64,000 nt of DNA from Hydrogenophilales bacterium (lineage in GTDB: Bacteria > Pseudomonadota > Gammaproteobacteria > Burkholderiales > Thiobacillaceae), in contig JADJYY010000010.1 in NCBI GenBank assembly GCA_016719465.1, positions 48,805 through 112,804 of the forward strand, in the 5' to 3' direction. Within the stretch, counting starts at the first letter, position 1. Every line of letters starts with the position of its first letter. This document shows positions 34,445 to 42,133 of this stretch, piece after piece. A model generated the notes under the pieces. That model saw nothing but the letters and a program-made list of their open reading frames with translations. It was not told where the DNA came from and did no database searches. The position numbers and the translations under genes were made by a program.

Positions 34445-36027
34445 GGTTCGTTGATGGGGGGGGGCGCCATTAATGCCCTGAAGTGCCGCACGCCGGTGAA
34501 CACCATGGCGATGCCATGCTCGTTGGCCGCCGCGATGACCTCGTCGTCGCGCATGGAGCCACCGGGCTGGATCACCGCGGTGATGCCGGCGGCGGCGGCG
34601 TTGTCGAGGCCGTCCCGGAACGGGAAGAAGGCGTCCGAGGCCATCACCGAGCCGGGCACGGCCAGGCCGGCCTGCTCGGCCTTGATGGCGGCGATGCGGG
34701 CGGAGTTGACGCGGCTCATCTGGCCGGCGCCGACGCCGATGGTCATGCGATCCCGGGCGTAGACGATGGCGTTGGATTTGACGAACTTGGCCACGCGCCA
34801 GGCGAACAGCAGGTCTTCCATTTCCTTCTCGCTGGGCGCGCGGCTGGTGACGACCTTGAGGTCGCCGTGCAGCAGGATGTCGGCGTCCTGCACCAGCAGG
34901 CCGCCGGCCACCCGCTTCATGTCCATCTGCGCCACGCCTCCGATCCACCGGCCGCATTCCAGCAGGCGCACATTCTTCTTGGCGGCCACGGCCTCGGAGG
35001 CCTCGGGGCTGACCTCGGGGGCGATGATGACTTCCACGAACTGGCGCTCGACGATGGCCTTCGCCGTCTCGCCGTCCAGGCGGCCGTTGAAGGCGATGAT
35101 GCCGCCGAAGGCGGATTCCGGATCGGTCTGGTAGGCCCGGTCGTAGGCTTCCAGCAGATTGGCGCCGTAGGCCACGCCGCAGGGGTTGGCGTGCTTGACG
35201 ATGACGCACGAAGGCGCGGCGTCGAACAGCTTGACGCACTCCAGGGCCGCGTCGGTGTCGGCGATGTTGTTGTAGGACAGTTCCTTGCCCTGGATCTGGC
35301 GAGCGGTGGCAATGGTGCCGGCCGGGGCGTTGGCCTCCACATAGAAGGCGCCGTTCTGATGCGGGTTCTCGCCGTAGCGGCAGGTCTGGGCGCGACTGAA
35401 TTGCAAAGTCAGCTTCTCGCCGAACTGGTCCTTGCCGCCTTCCGCGTTGAGGGAAGTCAGGTAGTTGCTGATGTGGCCGTCGTACTGGGCGGTGTGGGTG
35501 AAGGCCTTCTTCGCCAGATTGAAGCGGGTGGCGTCGCTCAAGGCGCCGCCGTTGGCCTGCATCTCCTCGACCAGGGCGGCGTAGTCGGCCGGGTCGGTGA
35601 CGATGGCCACATGCCTGTAGTTCTTCGCCGAGGAACGCACCATGGCCGGGCCGCCGATGTCGATGTTCTCGATGGCGTCCTCCAGGGTGTGGGGCTTGGA
35701 CACAGTCTGCACGAAGGGGTAGAGGTTCACGCATACCAGGTCGATATAGCCCAGGCCGTGCTCGTCCATGGTCGCCACGTGGGCCGGGTTGTCCCGCACC
35801 GAGAGGATGCCGGCGTGGACCCTGGGATGCAGGGTCTTGACGCGGCCGTCCAGCATCTCCGGGAAGCCGGTGAACTCGGACACGTCCTTCACCGGCAGGC
35901 CGGCGTCGCGGATGGCCTTGGCCGTCCCGCCGGTGGAGAGGAGTTCAACGCCGGCGGCGGCCAGCGCGCGGGCGAAGTCGATGAGGCCGGTCTTGTCGGA
36001 GACGGAGAGGAGAGCGCGTTTGATCAT
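34441..36027 (-). CDS. purH: bifunctional AICAR transformylase / IMP cyclohydrolase
   Basis: It catalyses the last two steps to IMP. The 528 residues begin with the cyclohydrolase (MGS-like) domain (KRALLSVSDKTGLIDFA, LLSTGGTAKAI). The transformylase domain follows, with CRYGENPHQNGAFY, VIVKHANPCGVA and the C-terminal SDAFFPFRDGLDNAAAAGI. The downstream purD start overlaps the stop. The upstream gap contains a purine-rich inverted repeat. Confidence 0.96.
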   Translation of the reverse strand: MIKRALLSVSDKTGLIDFARALAAAGVELLSTGGTAKAIRDAGLPVKDVSEFTGFPEMLDGRVKTLHPRVHAGILSVRDNPAHVATMDEHGLGYIDLVCVNLYPFVQTVSKPHTLEDAIENIDIGGPAMVRSSAKNYRHVAIVTDPADYAALVEEMQANGGALSDATRFNLAKKAFTHTAQYDGHISNYLTSLNAEGGKDQFGEKLTLQFSRAQTCRYGENPHQNGAFYVEANAPAGTIATARQIQGKELSYNNIADTDAALECVKLFDAAPSCVIVKHANPCGVAYGANLLEAYDRAYQTDPESAFGGIIAFNGRLDGETAKAIVERQFVEVIIAPEVSPEASEAVAAKKNVRLLECGRWIGGVAQMDMKRVAGGLLVQDADILLHGDLKVVTSRAPSEKEMEDLLFAWRVAKFVKSNAIVYARDRMTIGVGAGQMSRVNSARIAAIKAEQAGLAVPGSVMASDAFFPFRDGLDNAAAAGITAVIQPGGSMRDDEVIAAANEHGIAMVFTGVRHFRALMAPPPINEP

Positions 36028-36035
36028 GATTGAAG

Positions 36036-36116
36036 GCGTGAAGGGTAAAGGGGGAAGGGGGAAGGGTAGGGGCGCCCGGGTTTTTTACCCTTCACCCTTT
36101 ACCCTTCCCCCTTCAC
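36036..36116. repeat. purine-rich inverted repeat upstream of purH
   Basis: GTGAAGGGTAAAGGGGGAAGGGG (36038-36060, over 20 bases so described only by this arm's first half: GTGAAGGGTAAAGGG) is mirrored by CCCTTTACCCTTCCCC around 36095-36110, with CTTCAC closing it. It spans most of the 90-base gap between fis and purH. It resembles the GGGAAAC inverted repeat upstream of pyk in design but not in unit sequence. Confidence 0.6.
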
Positions 36117-36117
36117 G

Positions 36118-36363
36118 TCATTTGATTCCATGCTGCTGCATCTTCTTGCGCAGCGTGTTGCGGTTGATGCCGAGCCATTCGGCGGCCCGGCTCTGGTTGC
36201 TGCCGGCCCGGTCGAGGATGACTTCCAGCAGGGGTTTTTCCACGCAATTCAGCACCATCTCGTAGATGCCGGCCGGCGGTTCGCCGTCCAGGTCCTTGAA
36301 ATACTGCTCCAGTTCCCGGCGCACACAGGCGGCCAGTTCGCTTTCGTTGAAATGTGTCTCCAT
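36118..36363 (-). CDS. fis: Fis family DNA-binding protein
   Basis: This small nucleoid protein and transcription factor has 81 residues. The C-terminal helix-turn-helix SNQSRAAEWLGINRNTLRKKMQQHGI is the classic Fis signature, preceded by the dimerisation helices. I chose ATG at 36363; a GTG directly before it is possible. It lies 19 bases downstream of dusB. The dusB-fis operon is well known in proteobacteria, which supports both calls. Confidence 0.93.
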   Translation of the reverse strand: METHFNESELAACVRRELEQYFKDLDGEPPAGIYEMVLNCVEKPLLEVILDRAGSNQSRAAEWLGINRNTLRKKMQQHGIK

Positions 36364-36382
36364 CACTACCTGGTTCTAATGT

Positions 36383-37408
36383 TCAGGCCGCTTCGCGCTG
36401 CTCCGGCGCGGCGTCGAGGTAAATCAGTCGGCTGGTGCGTTCCCGCGTGCGCCAGAAAAAATCGTTCACCGCGTCCAGCTGGGCGTGGGTGCCTTGCAAC
36501 TGGTTCATGGCATGCCGGAAGCCGGCGGAATCGGCCAGGCCCCGGGTGTACCAGGCGATGTGCTTGCGCGCCATGCGGGCGCCCGCCACTTCGCCGTAGA
36601 AACGGTAGAGGTCGTCCAGATGGGCCAGCAGCACGTCGTGGATTTCCGCCACTTCCGGCGACGGCAACTTCTCGCCGCTGGCGAGGAAGTGGCCGATCTC
36701 CCGGAACAGCCAGGGCCGGCCCTGGGCGGCGCGGCCGATCATGATGGCGTCGGCGCCGGTGGCTTCCAGCACGAAGCGCGCCTTCTCCGGGGTGGTGATG
36801 TCGCCGTTGGCGATGACCGGAATATGGGCTTCCGCCTTCACCGCCGCGATGGTTTCGTATTCCGCTTCGCCGCTGTAGCCGCAGGCCCGGGTGCGGCCGT
36901 GGATGGCCAGGGCCTGGATGCCGGACTCCTGGGCGATATGCAGGATCGCCAGCGCGTTGCGGTGGGACTTGTCCCAGCCGGTGCGGATCTTGAGCGTGAC
37001 CGGAGTATCCGGTACCGCCTTCACCACGGATTCCAGGATGCGGCCTACCAGGGGCTCGTCCTGCAGCAGGGCTGAGCCCGCCATGACGTTGCACACCTTC
37101 TTGGCCGGACAGCCCATGTTGATGTCGATGATCTGGGCACCCTCGCTGGCGTTGTAGCGGGCCGCCTCGGCCATCATGGCCGGATCGCCGCCGGCGATCT
37201 GCACCGAGATCGGCTCCACCTCGCCCTCGTGGTTGGCCCGGCGTTTGGTTTTCGCCGAACCGTAGAGCAGGGAATTGGAGGTCACCATCTCCGACACCGC
37301 CATGCCCGCGCCCATCTTCTTGCACAACTGGCGGAACGGCCGATCGGTGACGCCCGCCATGGGGGCGACGATCAGGTTGTTCTTGAGCTGGAAGGGTCCG
37401 ATTTGCAT
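36383..37408 (-). CDS. dusB: tRNA-dihydrouridine synthase B
   Basis: This FMN enzyme reduces uridine to dihydrouridine in tRNA (U17 in E. coli). The 341 residues begin IGPFQLKNNLIVAPMAGVTDRPFR and contain IIDINMGCPAKKV with the catalytic cysteine near residue 100. Also present are LAIHGRTRACGYSG and GADAIMIGRAAQGRPWLF. It is upstream of fis on the same strand. Confidence 0.95.
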   Translation of the reverse strand: MQIGPFQLKNNLIVAPMAGVTDRPFRQLCKKMGAGMAVSEMVTSNSLLYGSAKTKRRANHEGEVEPISVQIAGGDPAMMAEAARYNASEGAQIIDINMGCPAKKVCNVMAGSALLQDEPLVGRILESVVKAVPDTPVTLKIRTGWDKSHRNALAILHIAQESGIQALAIHGRTRACGYSGEAEYETIAAVKAEAHIPVIANGDITTPEKARFVLEATGADAIMIGRAAQGRPWLFREIGHFLASGEKLPSPEVAEIHDVLLAHLDDLYRFYGEVAGARMARKHIAWYTRGLADSAGFRHAMNQLQGTHAQLDAVNDFFWRTRERTSRLIYLDAAPEQREAA

Positions 37409-37550
37409 GGGGAAGAGGCGAAAAAGGCGGGGCTGACCGACAGACGAAAGCTGCGCATTTTATACGCAAGGACCGGCCGGAAAAAGCGCGATTTAACCTG
37501 ATCCCCATGCCCCAAAATAGTGAAGCCCGCTGGCTTCCCCTCACCCCTGC

Positions 37551-38342
37551 TCAGGCCGCCTTCTTCATGTGCTTCTGATACAAGAACTCCAGCACCTGGC
37601 CGCGCAGATGGTGGTAGGCCGGGTTCTCCGCCAGCTTCAGGCGGTCGCGCGGGCGCGGCAGGCCCACTTCCAGGATTTCGCCGATGGTGGCGGCCGGGCC
37701 GTTGGTCATCATGACGATGCGGTCCGACAGCAGCACCGCCTCGTCCACGTCGTGGGTCACCATCAGGGTGGTGGCGTGGGTTTCCTGGACGATGCGCATC
37801 AGCTCGTCCTGCAGGCCGGCGCGGGTGAGGGCGTCCAGGGCGCCGAAGGGTTCGTCCAGCAGCAGCACTTTGGGCTCCATGGCCAGGGCCCGGGCGATGC
37901 CGACGCGCTGCTTCATGCCGCCGGAAATCTCGTTGGGATGCTTGTGCATGGCATGGGCGAGGCCCACCAGTTCCAGGGCCGCCTGGGTGCGTTCCTTCAG
38001 CCTGGCCTTGTTTTCCTTGGCGCCGAACACCCGCTCCACCGCCAGGTGCACGTTGCCGAAGCAGGTGAGCCAGGGCAGCAGGCTGTGGTTCTGGAACACC
38101 ACCGCCCGCTCCGGGCCGGGTCCGCTGATCTCCCGTTCCGAGAGCAGCAGGATGCCGTCGGTGGGCTCGGTGAGCCCCGCCACCAGGTTCAGCAGGGTGG
38201 ACTTGCCGCAGCCCGAGTGGCCGATGAGGGCGATGAACTCGCCCTGCTTCACGGTCAGGTTGATGTCGGTCAGGGCGGTGAACTTGCCCTTCTTGGTGTC
38301 GAACACCATCCTGGCGTTTTCGATGTGCAGATAGTTGTGCAT
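37551..38342 (-). CDS. nrtD: nitrate ABC transporter ATP-binding protein
   Basis: This is the cytoplasmic ATPase of a nitrate/nitrite/cyanate-type (NrtCD/TauB-like) importer. The 263 residues have Walker A GHSGCGKST, signature ISGGMKQR and Walker B VLLLDEP followed by a D-loop FGALD and the switch histidine in MVTHDVDEA. It is a single-domain ATPase without the C-terminal binding-protein extension found in NrtC. It is downstream of the permease and binding-protein genes. Confidence 0.9.
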   Translation of the reverse strand: MHNYLHIENARMVFDTKKGKFTALTDINLTVKQGEFIALIGHSGCGKSTLLNLVAGLTEPTDGILLLSEREISGPGPERAVVFQNHSLLPWLTCFGNVHLAVERVFGAKENKARLKERTQAALELVGLAHAMHKHPNEISGGMKQRVGIARALAMEPKVLLLDEPFGALDALTRAGLQDELMRIVQETHATTLMVTHDVDEAVLLSDRIVMMTNGPAATIGEILEVGLPRPRDRLKLAENPAYHHLRGQVLEFLYQKHMKKAA

Positions 38343-38353
38343 GGCTGTCTCCT

Positions 38354-38432
38354 GTAGGGTGGTGGGCGGGGTAGGCCGCAGGCCGAACCACGGGGGGGGG
38401 GTTACGCGGCTATGCCGCTAACCCACCCTACG
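38354..38432. repeat. REP-like palindromic repeat, copy C
   Basis: Between the permease and ATPase genes, GTAGGGTGGTGGGCGGGGTAGGCC opens a unit that ends CCGCTAACCCACCCTAC. A G run at about 38391-38401 sits where other copies have TGGGTTA-like sequence, so the middle may be miscalled. Confidence 0.7.
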
Positions 38433-38435
38433 CGA

Positions 38436-39371
38436 TCACTCGTAATTGAACCGTTTCGCGATCAGCATCAGGGACTGCTCCAGCAGCAGGCCGACGATGC
38501 CGACGATGAAGATGGCGATGAGGATGTGTTCCACGTTCAGGTTGTTCCACTCGTCCCACACCCAGAAGCCCAGGCCGGTGCCGCCGGTGAGCATCTCCGC
38601 GGCCACGATCACCAGCCAGGCCACGCCCATGGACAGGCGGATGCCGGTCATCAGGTGGGGCAGCACGGAGGGGAACAGGATGCGGGTGAAGATCTTCCAT
38701 TCCGACAGGTTCAGTACCCGCGCCACGTTCAGGTAGTCCTGGGGCACCCGCGACACGCCGGCGGCGGTGTTGAGGATGATGGGCCAGATGCTGGAGATGA
38801 AGATCACCCACAGGGAGGCGGGCTCGGTCTCCTTGAACACGTACAGGCCGATGGGCAGCCAGGCCAGGGGCGAGACCGGGCGCAGCAGGCTGATGATGGG
38901 TGAGGTCATGCCGGCCAGGAACCTGAAGCGGCCGATCATGAAGCCCAGGGGGATGCCCACCAGGGCCGCCAGGCCGAAGCCGGCGCCGACCCGGTAGAGG
39001 GAATGCAGGATGTTCCAGCCGATGCCCTTGTCGTTGGGGCCGTTGTCGTAAAAAGGATCGGCGAACAGGACCTGGGCCGATTCCCAGGTCTTGGCCGGGC
39101 CGGGCAGGCCCTGCTCGCCGCCGCTGCTGGAGACGATCTGCCAGAGCAGGACGAACAGGGCCAGCCCGATGGCGGGCGGCAGGACGGCGCGGAAGACGTT
39201 GCCGGCGGATTCCAATAGGGCCTGGCCCCGCTCGGTCTGGAAGAAGGGAGTGGGCCTGGGCTGGGTGACCACTTGGGCCGGGGTTTCGACCGGGGCGGCG
39301 CTCGCGGACACGGTATCGGGTTGGCTCATGATGTCCTTCAGACTGCTTTCGTTGATGGTCACTGCGCTCAT
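38436..39371 (-). CDS. nrtB: nitrate ABC transporter permease
   Basis: The inner-membrane subunit is 311 residues from MSAVTINESS (ATG at 39371). The open frame upstream is read through a G-homopolymer and is not coding. About six membrane helices carry the BPD_transp_1 EAA-like loop (AGVSRVPQDYLNVARVLNLSEW) that docks the ATPase. The long polar N-terminus before the first helix is common in NrtB. It lies between the binding-protein and ATPase genes. Confidence 0.9.
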   Translation of the reverse strand: MSAVTINESSLKDIMSQPDTVSASAAPVETPAQVVTQPRPTPFFQTERGQALLESAGNVFRAVLPPAIGLALFVLLWQIVSSSGGEQGLPGPAKTWESAQVLFADPFYDNGPNDKGIGWNILHSLYRVGAGFGLAALVGIPLGFMIGRFRFLAGMTSPIISLLRPVSPLAWLPIGLYVFKETEPASLWVIFISSIWPIILNTAAGVSRVPQDYLNVARVLNLSEWKIFTRILFPSVLPHLMTGIRLSMGVAWLVIVAAEMLTGGTGLGFWVWDEWNNLNVEHILIAIFIVGIVGLLLEQSLMLIAKRFNYE

Positions 39372-39399
39372 GGCGGACTCCTGCGTTTTTCGTAGGGGG

Positions 39400-39470
39400 G
39401 TGTGGCGGGGGGGGCCCCCGGGGGGCGGGGGACAGTAGGTGCGGGGGGGGGGGGGGGGGGGGGGGGAGGA
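39400..39470. other. G-homopolymer-rich segment of doubtful sequence
   Basis: Several G runs end in one of 24 (39443-39466), in the short gap between the binding-protein and permease genes. It starts with CGTAGGGGGG, like the start of the REP-like unit nearby. It may therefore be a second repeat copy whose sequence was lost to poor base calls. Confidence 0.55.
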
Positions 39471-39481
39471 GAAAAACAAGG

Positions 39482-39553
39482 GCGGGTTAGGCCGATAGGC
39501 CGTAACCCGCCGCGGATGGTGGGTTACGCCGCGTTGCGGCTAACCCACCCTAC
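39482..39553. repeat. REP-like palindromic repeat, copy D
   Basis: GCGGGTTAGGCC-GATA-GGCCGTAACCCGC is followed by GTGGGTTACGCCGC and GCGGCTAACCCACCCTAC. It sits six bases after the end of the binding-protein gene, within the operon. Confidence 0.75.
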
Positions 39554-39558
39554 ATCTT

Positions 39559-40836
39559 TCAAGCCTTCACCTTGAAGCCGTCGGCGTAGGCCTTCGGGCT
39601 CTTGCCGTCCCACACCACGCCGTCGATGAGCTTGTGGCTGCGCATCTCGGACTTGGGCACGGGCGCCTTGGCCAGGGTGGCGGCTTCCTTGTAGAGCTTG
39701 ATCTGGTTTACCTGTTTGGCCACCGCCAGGTAATCCGGATGATCCTTCAGCAGACCCCAGCGCTTGTGCTGGGTCAGGAACCACATGCCGTCGGACAGGT
39801 AGGGGAAGTTCACCGTGCCGTCGTTGAAGAACTTCATGTAGTTCTTGTCCTGCCACTTGCGGCCGATGCCGTTGTCGTACTGGCCCAGCATGCGGTCCTC
39901 GATGACGTCGAACTCGGTGTTCACGTAGGACTTGCCGGAGATGATCTTCGCCACCTCGGAACGATTCGACATGGTGTCGATGTACTTGGAGGCTTCCAGG
40001 ATGGCGGCCACCATGGCGCGCGCGGTGTTGGGGTACTTCTGCACGAACTCCAGGGTGGTGCCCAGCACCTTCTCCGGGTGGTCGGTCCAGATGTCCTGGC
40101 TGGTCACGGCGGTGAAGCCGATCTTGTCGTGGATGGCGCGGGCGTTCCAGGGCTCGCCGACGCAGTAGCCGTCCATCTTGTCGACGCGCATGTTGGCCAC
40201 CATCTGGGGCGGCGGCACGGTGATGACCTTGACGTCGCGGAAGGGGTCGATGCCGTAGGCGCCCATCCAGTAGTACAACCACATGGCGTGGGTGCCGGTG
40301 GGGAAGGTCTGGGCGAAGGTCCATTCCTTGGGTTCCGCCTTCACCAGCTTGGCCAGGCCGGCGCCGTCGGTGACGCCCTTGGCCTTGATCTGGTTGTTGA
40401 GGGTGATGGCCTGGCCGTTGTTGTTGAGGCTCATGAGCACGGCCATGTCCTTCTTCGGGCCGCCCACCCCCAGTTGCAGGCCGTACATCATGCCGTAGAG
40501 CACGTGGGAGGCGTCCAGCTCGCCGTTCACCAGCTTATCGCGCACGCCGGCCCAGGAGGCTTCCTTGCTGGGGGTGATCTTGAGACCGTACTTCTTGTCG
40601 AAGCCCTTTTCGGCGGCGATGGCCACGCTGGCGCAGTCGGTGAGGGGGATGAAGCCGATCTTCACCTCCGGCTTCTCCGGGGCGTCGGAACCGGCCGCCC
40701 AGGCGGCGCCGCGCACACCCGGGGGGACGAGGGACATGAGGGCGGCGGCGGCGGACATGCTGGCGGCCTTCTTCAGGAAATCACGTTTTCCATCGTTGAC
40801 GATGGGCTGCTCACTGCTGGGCGGGAGGCTATCCAT
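39559..40836 (-). CDS. nrtA: nitrate ABC transporter substrate-binding protein
   Basis: This periplasmic NrtA/SsuA-like binding protein has 425 residues from the ATG at 40836. The N-terminus has a Tat-like signal (GKRDFLKKAASMSAAAALMSL; KR instead of RR). The mature part reads VKIGFIPLTDCASVAIAAEKGFDKKYGL, then SWAGVRDKLVNGELDASHVLYG, as in nitrate-binding NrtA. It is first in the importer operon. A sigma-54 promoter, leader hairpins and a terminator-like structure lie in the 150 bases upstream. Confidence 0.92.
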   Translation of the reverse strand: MDSLPPSSEQPIVNDGKRDFLKKAASMSAAAALMSLVPPGVRGAAWAAGSDAPEKPEVKIGFIPLTDCASVAIAAEKGFDKKYGLKITPSKEASWAGVRDKLVNGELDASHVLYGMMYGLQLGVGGPKKDMAVLMSLNNNGQAITLNNQIKAKGVTDGAGLAKLVKAEPKEWTFAQTFPTGTHAMWLYYWMGAYGIDPFRDVKVITVPPPQMVANMRVDKMDGYCVGEPWNARAIHDKIGFTAVTSQDIWTDHPEKVLGTTLEFVQKYPNTARAMVAAILEASKYIDTMSNRSEVAKIISGKSYVNTEFDVIEDRMLGQYDNGIGRKWQDKNYMKFFNDGTVNFPYLSDGMWFLTQHKRWGLLKDHPDYLAVAKQVNQIKLYKEAATLAKAPVPKSEMRSHKLIDGVVWDGKSPKAYADGFKVKA

Positions 40837-40847
40837 TTCATTACTCC

Positions 40848-40893
40848 AAAAATGCGGCGCCCAATCCATGGGGGGTGGAACGCCGTTGTCCAA
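40848..40893 (-). promoter_or_regulatory. attenuator-like hairpin in the nrtA leader
   Basis: On the transcribed (minus) strand the leader carries the 14-mer TTGGACAACGGCGT, identical to one in the nirB leader. It is followed by a hairpin (CGGCG...CGCCG with inner CCC/GGG) and ATTTTT just before the ribosome site. This fits a transcription terminator relieved under nitrate, as in nas leaders controlled by NasR/NasT-type ANTAR proteins. The regulator is not in the window and the fold is imperfect. Confidence 0.5.
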
Positions 40894-40925
40894 GTCATCG
40901 AGACGTAAAACCGCGAAGGAGAGAC

Positions 40926-40953
40926 CTGGCCGACGTGTCTTTGCGTCGGCCAG
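40926..40953 (-). promoter_or_regulatory. leader RNA hairpin of nrtA
   Basis: A perfect 10-base stem, CTGGCCGACG and CGTCGGCCAG, encloses CAAAGACA just downstream of the sigma-54 promoter. If the outer C and A are unpaired extensions, the hexaloop AAAGAC has A at position 1 and G at position 4, the pattern recognised by ANTAR antiterminators. This assignment is inference. Confidence 0.5.
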
Positions 40954-40962
40954 CCAGGGTTT

Positions 40963-40978
40963 AGCAACGCCCGTGCCA
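40963..40978 (-). promoter_or_regulatory. sigma-54 promoter of the nrtA operon
   Basis: On the minus strand, TGGCACGGGCGTTGCT matches the RpoN consensus TGGCAC-N5-TTGCW exactly, with correct -24/-12 spacing. Transcription would start near 40950. The nirB operon has the same element. Confidence 0.85.
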
Positions 40979-41122
40979 GCACGCAAAAATTGACATTAGT
41001 CATTGAATTTCATGGATTTAACGAACTGCCCGACGACATCTCACGGATTCCGGAGATGGAGGGCGCCCAGATTCCGGGCAGAAAAGGAGATCGGCGTCTC
41101 CTTTTGGGGCGTATGGCCCCGC

Positions 41123-41572
41123 TTACTGCCAGGCGAAATCGTCGAGCACTTCCCGGAGTTCCACCTGCCAGGCCTTGAGCAGGCGCCGCGCCGGCTCCTC
41201 GGTGAACTCCCGCAGCCAGGGCTCGAAGTCGTCGGTCATCACCGTGAGCTGCTCGTCCCGGGCGACCAGGGTCAGGCGCAGAGGCAGCAGATTGAGCAGG
41301 CGCGGATCCGCCGCCTCGGCCCAGCGCACCGCCGTCTCGCTGCCGATGAACAGGATGCGCACGTGGGGATCGCCGAAGCCGCGTTTCTTCAGGGCGGCGT
41401 CGATGGGCTGGTCCTTGACCAGCACCATGTCGTGGTTGGCCGCCGCCAGGGTGATGTCCTCGATGGCCTGCTGCATGGATGCCGTCTTGCTGGCGACCAG
41501 GGGCTCCGCCCAGGCCGGAGGGGCCGGCAGGACGGCCAGCAGGATGGCCAAGGGGAGCGCCGCGCGCCTCAC
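41123..41572 (-). CDS. secreted DUF302-like protein
   Basis: The 149-residue protein has a signal peptide (MRRAALPLAILLAVLPAPPAWA). The mature domain resembles DUF302: MQQAIEDITLAAANHDMVLVKDQPID, then RILFIGSETAVRWAEAADPRLLNLLPLRLTLV. Its molecular function is unknown. It overlaps the preceding DUF302-like gene by 4 bases (41569-41572), so the two are probably made together and may interact in the periplasm. Confidence 0.65.
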   Translation of the reverse strand: MRRAALPLAILLAVLPAPPAWAEPLVASKTASMQQAIEDITLAAANHDMVLVKDQPIDAALKKRGFGDPHVRILFIGSETAVRWAEAADPRLLNLLPLRLTLVARDEQLTVMTDDFEPWLREFTEEPARRLLKAWQVELREVLDDFAWQ

Positions 41573-42042
41573 AGGGTCGCCTCATCCAGGATGGACAGGT
41601 AATCCCGCTTCAATTCCACCGCGTCCGCCTGCAGAACGGGATTGCCCAGGCCCTGGGCGATCCAGGCCGGGTTGACCGCCATCATGTCCACGCCGGTGGG
41701 CGTCTCCACCAGGGTGACGCGGTAGGGAATCATCTGGGCGGCGCGGGGATCCAGGCGCAGCGCCCGGTCCATGCTGGCCATATTGCAGAAATAGAACAGG
41801 CGCACCGAGCGCACTTCCTGGCCGTAGGGCACCAGCCGGCTGTCGATGGCCTGCTGGCGCACGAAGCTGTAGTTGTGCCCGACCACCGCCCCGTGGAGCG
41901 CCAACATGACCTCGTTCATGTTCTTTCCTTCCGCCGTGGCGGTAAGGATAACGGGTTCGGGCTCCTCGGCCGCCAGGGCGCCCGATACCCCGACCCAGAA
42001 GACCGCGAGGAACAGGAGAAGATGCCGAATGCGATGAATCAT
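41569..42042 (-). CDS. secreted DUF302-like protein
   Basis: The 157-residue protein has a signal peptide (hydrophobic residues 7-22, cleaved near ALAAE) and a domain parallel to its downstream neighbour: MNEVMLALHGAVVGHNYSFVRQQAID, then SVRLFYFCNMASMDRALRLDPRAAQMIPYRVTLVE. The two look like diverged duplicates. A single cysteine (FCNM) is present only in this copy. Upstream is the PaaK/CapK-like gene on the same strand, 92 bases away. Confidence 0.65.
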   Translation of the reverse strand: MIHRIRHLLLFLAVFWVGVSGALAAEEPEPVILTATAEGKNMNEVMLALHGAVVGHNYSFVRQQAIDSRLVPYGQEVRSVRLFYFCNMASMDRALRLDPRAAQMIPYRVTLVETPTGVDMMAVNPAWIAQGLGNPVLQADAVELKRDYLSILDEATL

Positions 42043-42133
42043 GAAACCCCCTTTGACCCGACGTGCGCATCGGGAAACGCCATGTTCTCACAAGCGGATG
42101 ACGGCAATACGCATGCCAGACGGCGCGGCAATT

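Noticed and set aside
38436..39479. Longer start for the permease gene in the open frame upstream
   Set aside because: The added residues come from a G-homopolymer read as proline and from a gap region; the ATG at 39371 fits the family.
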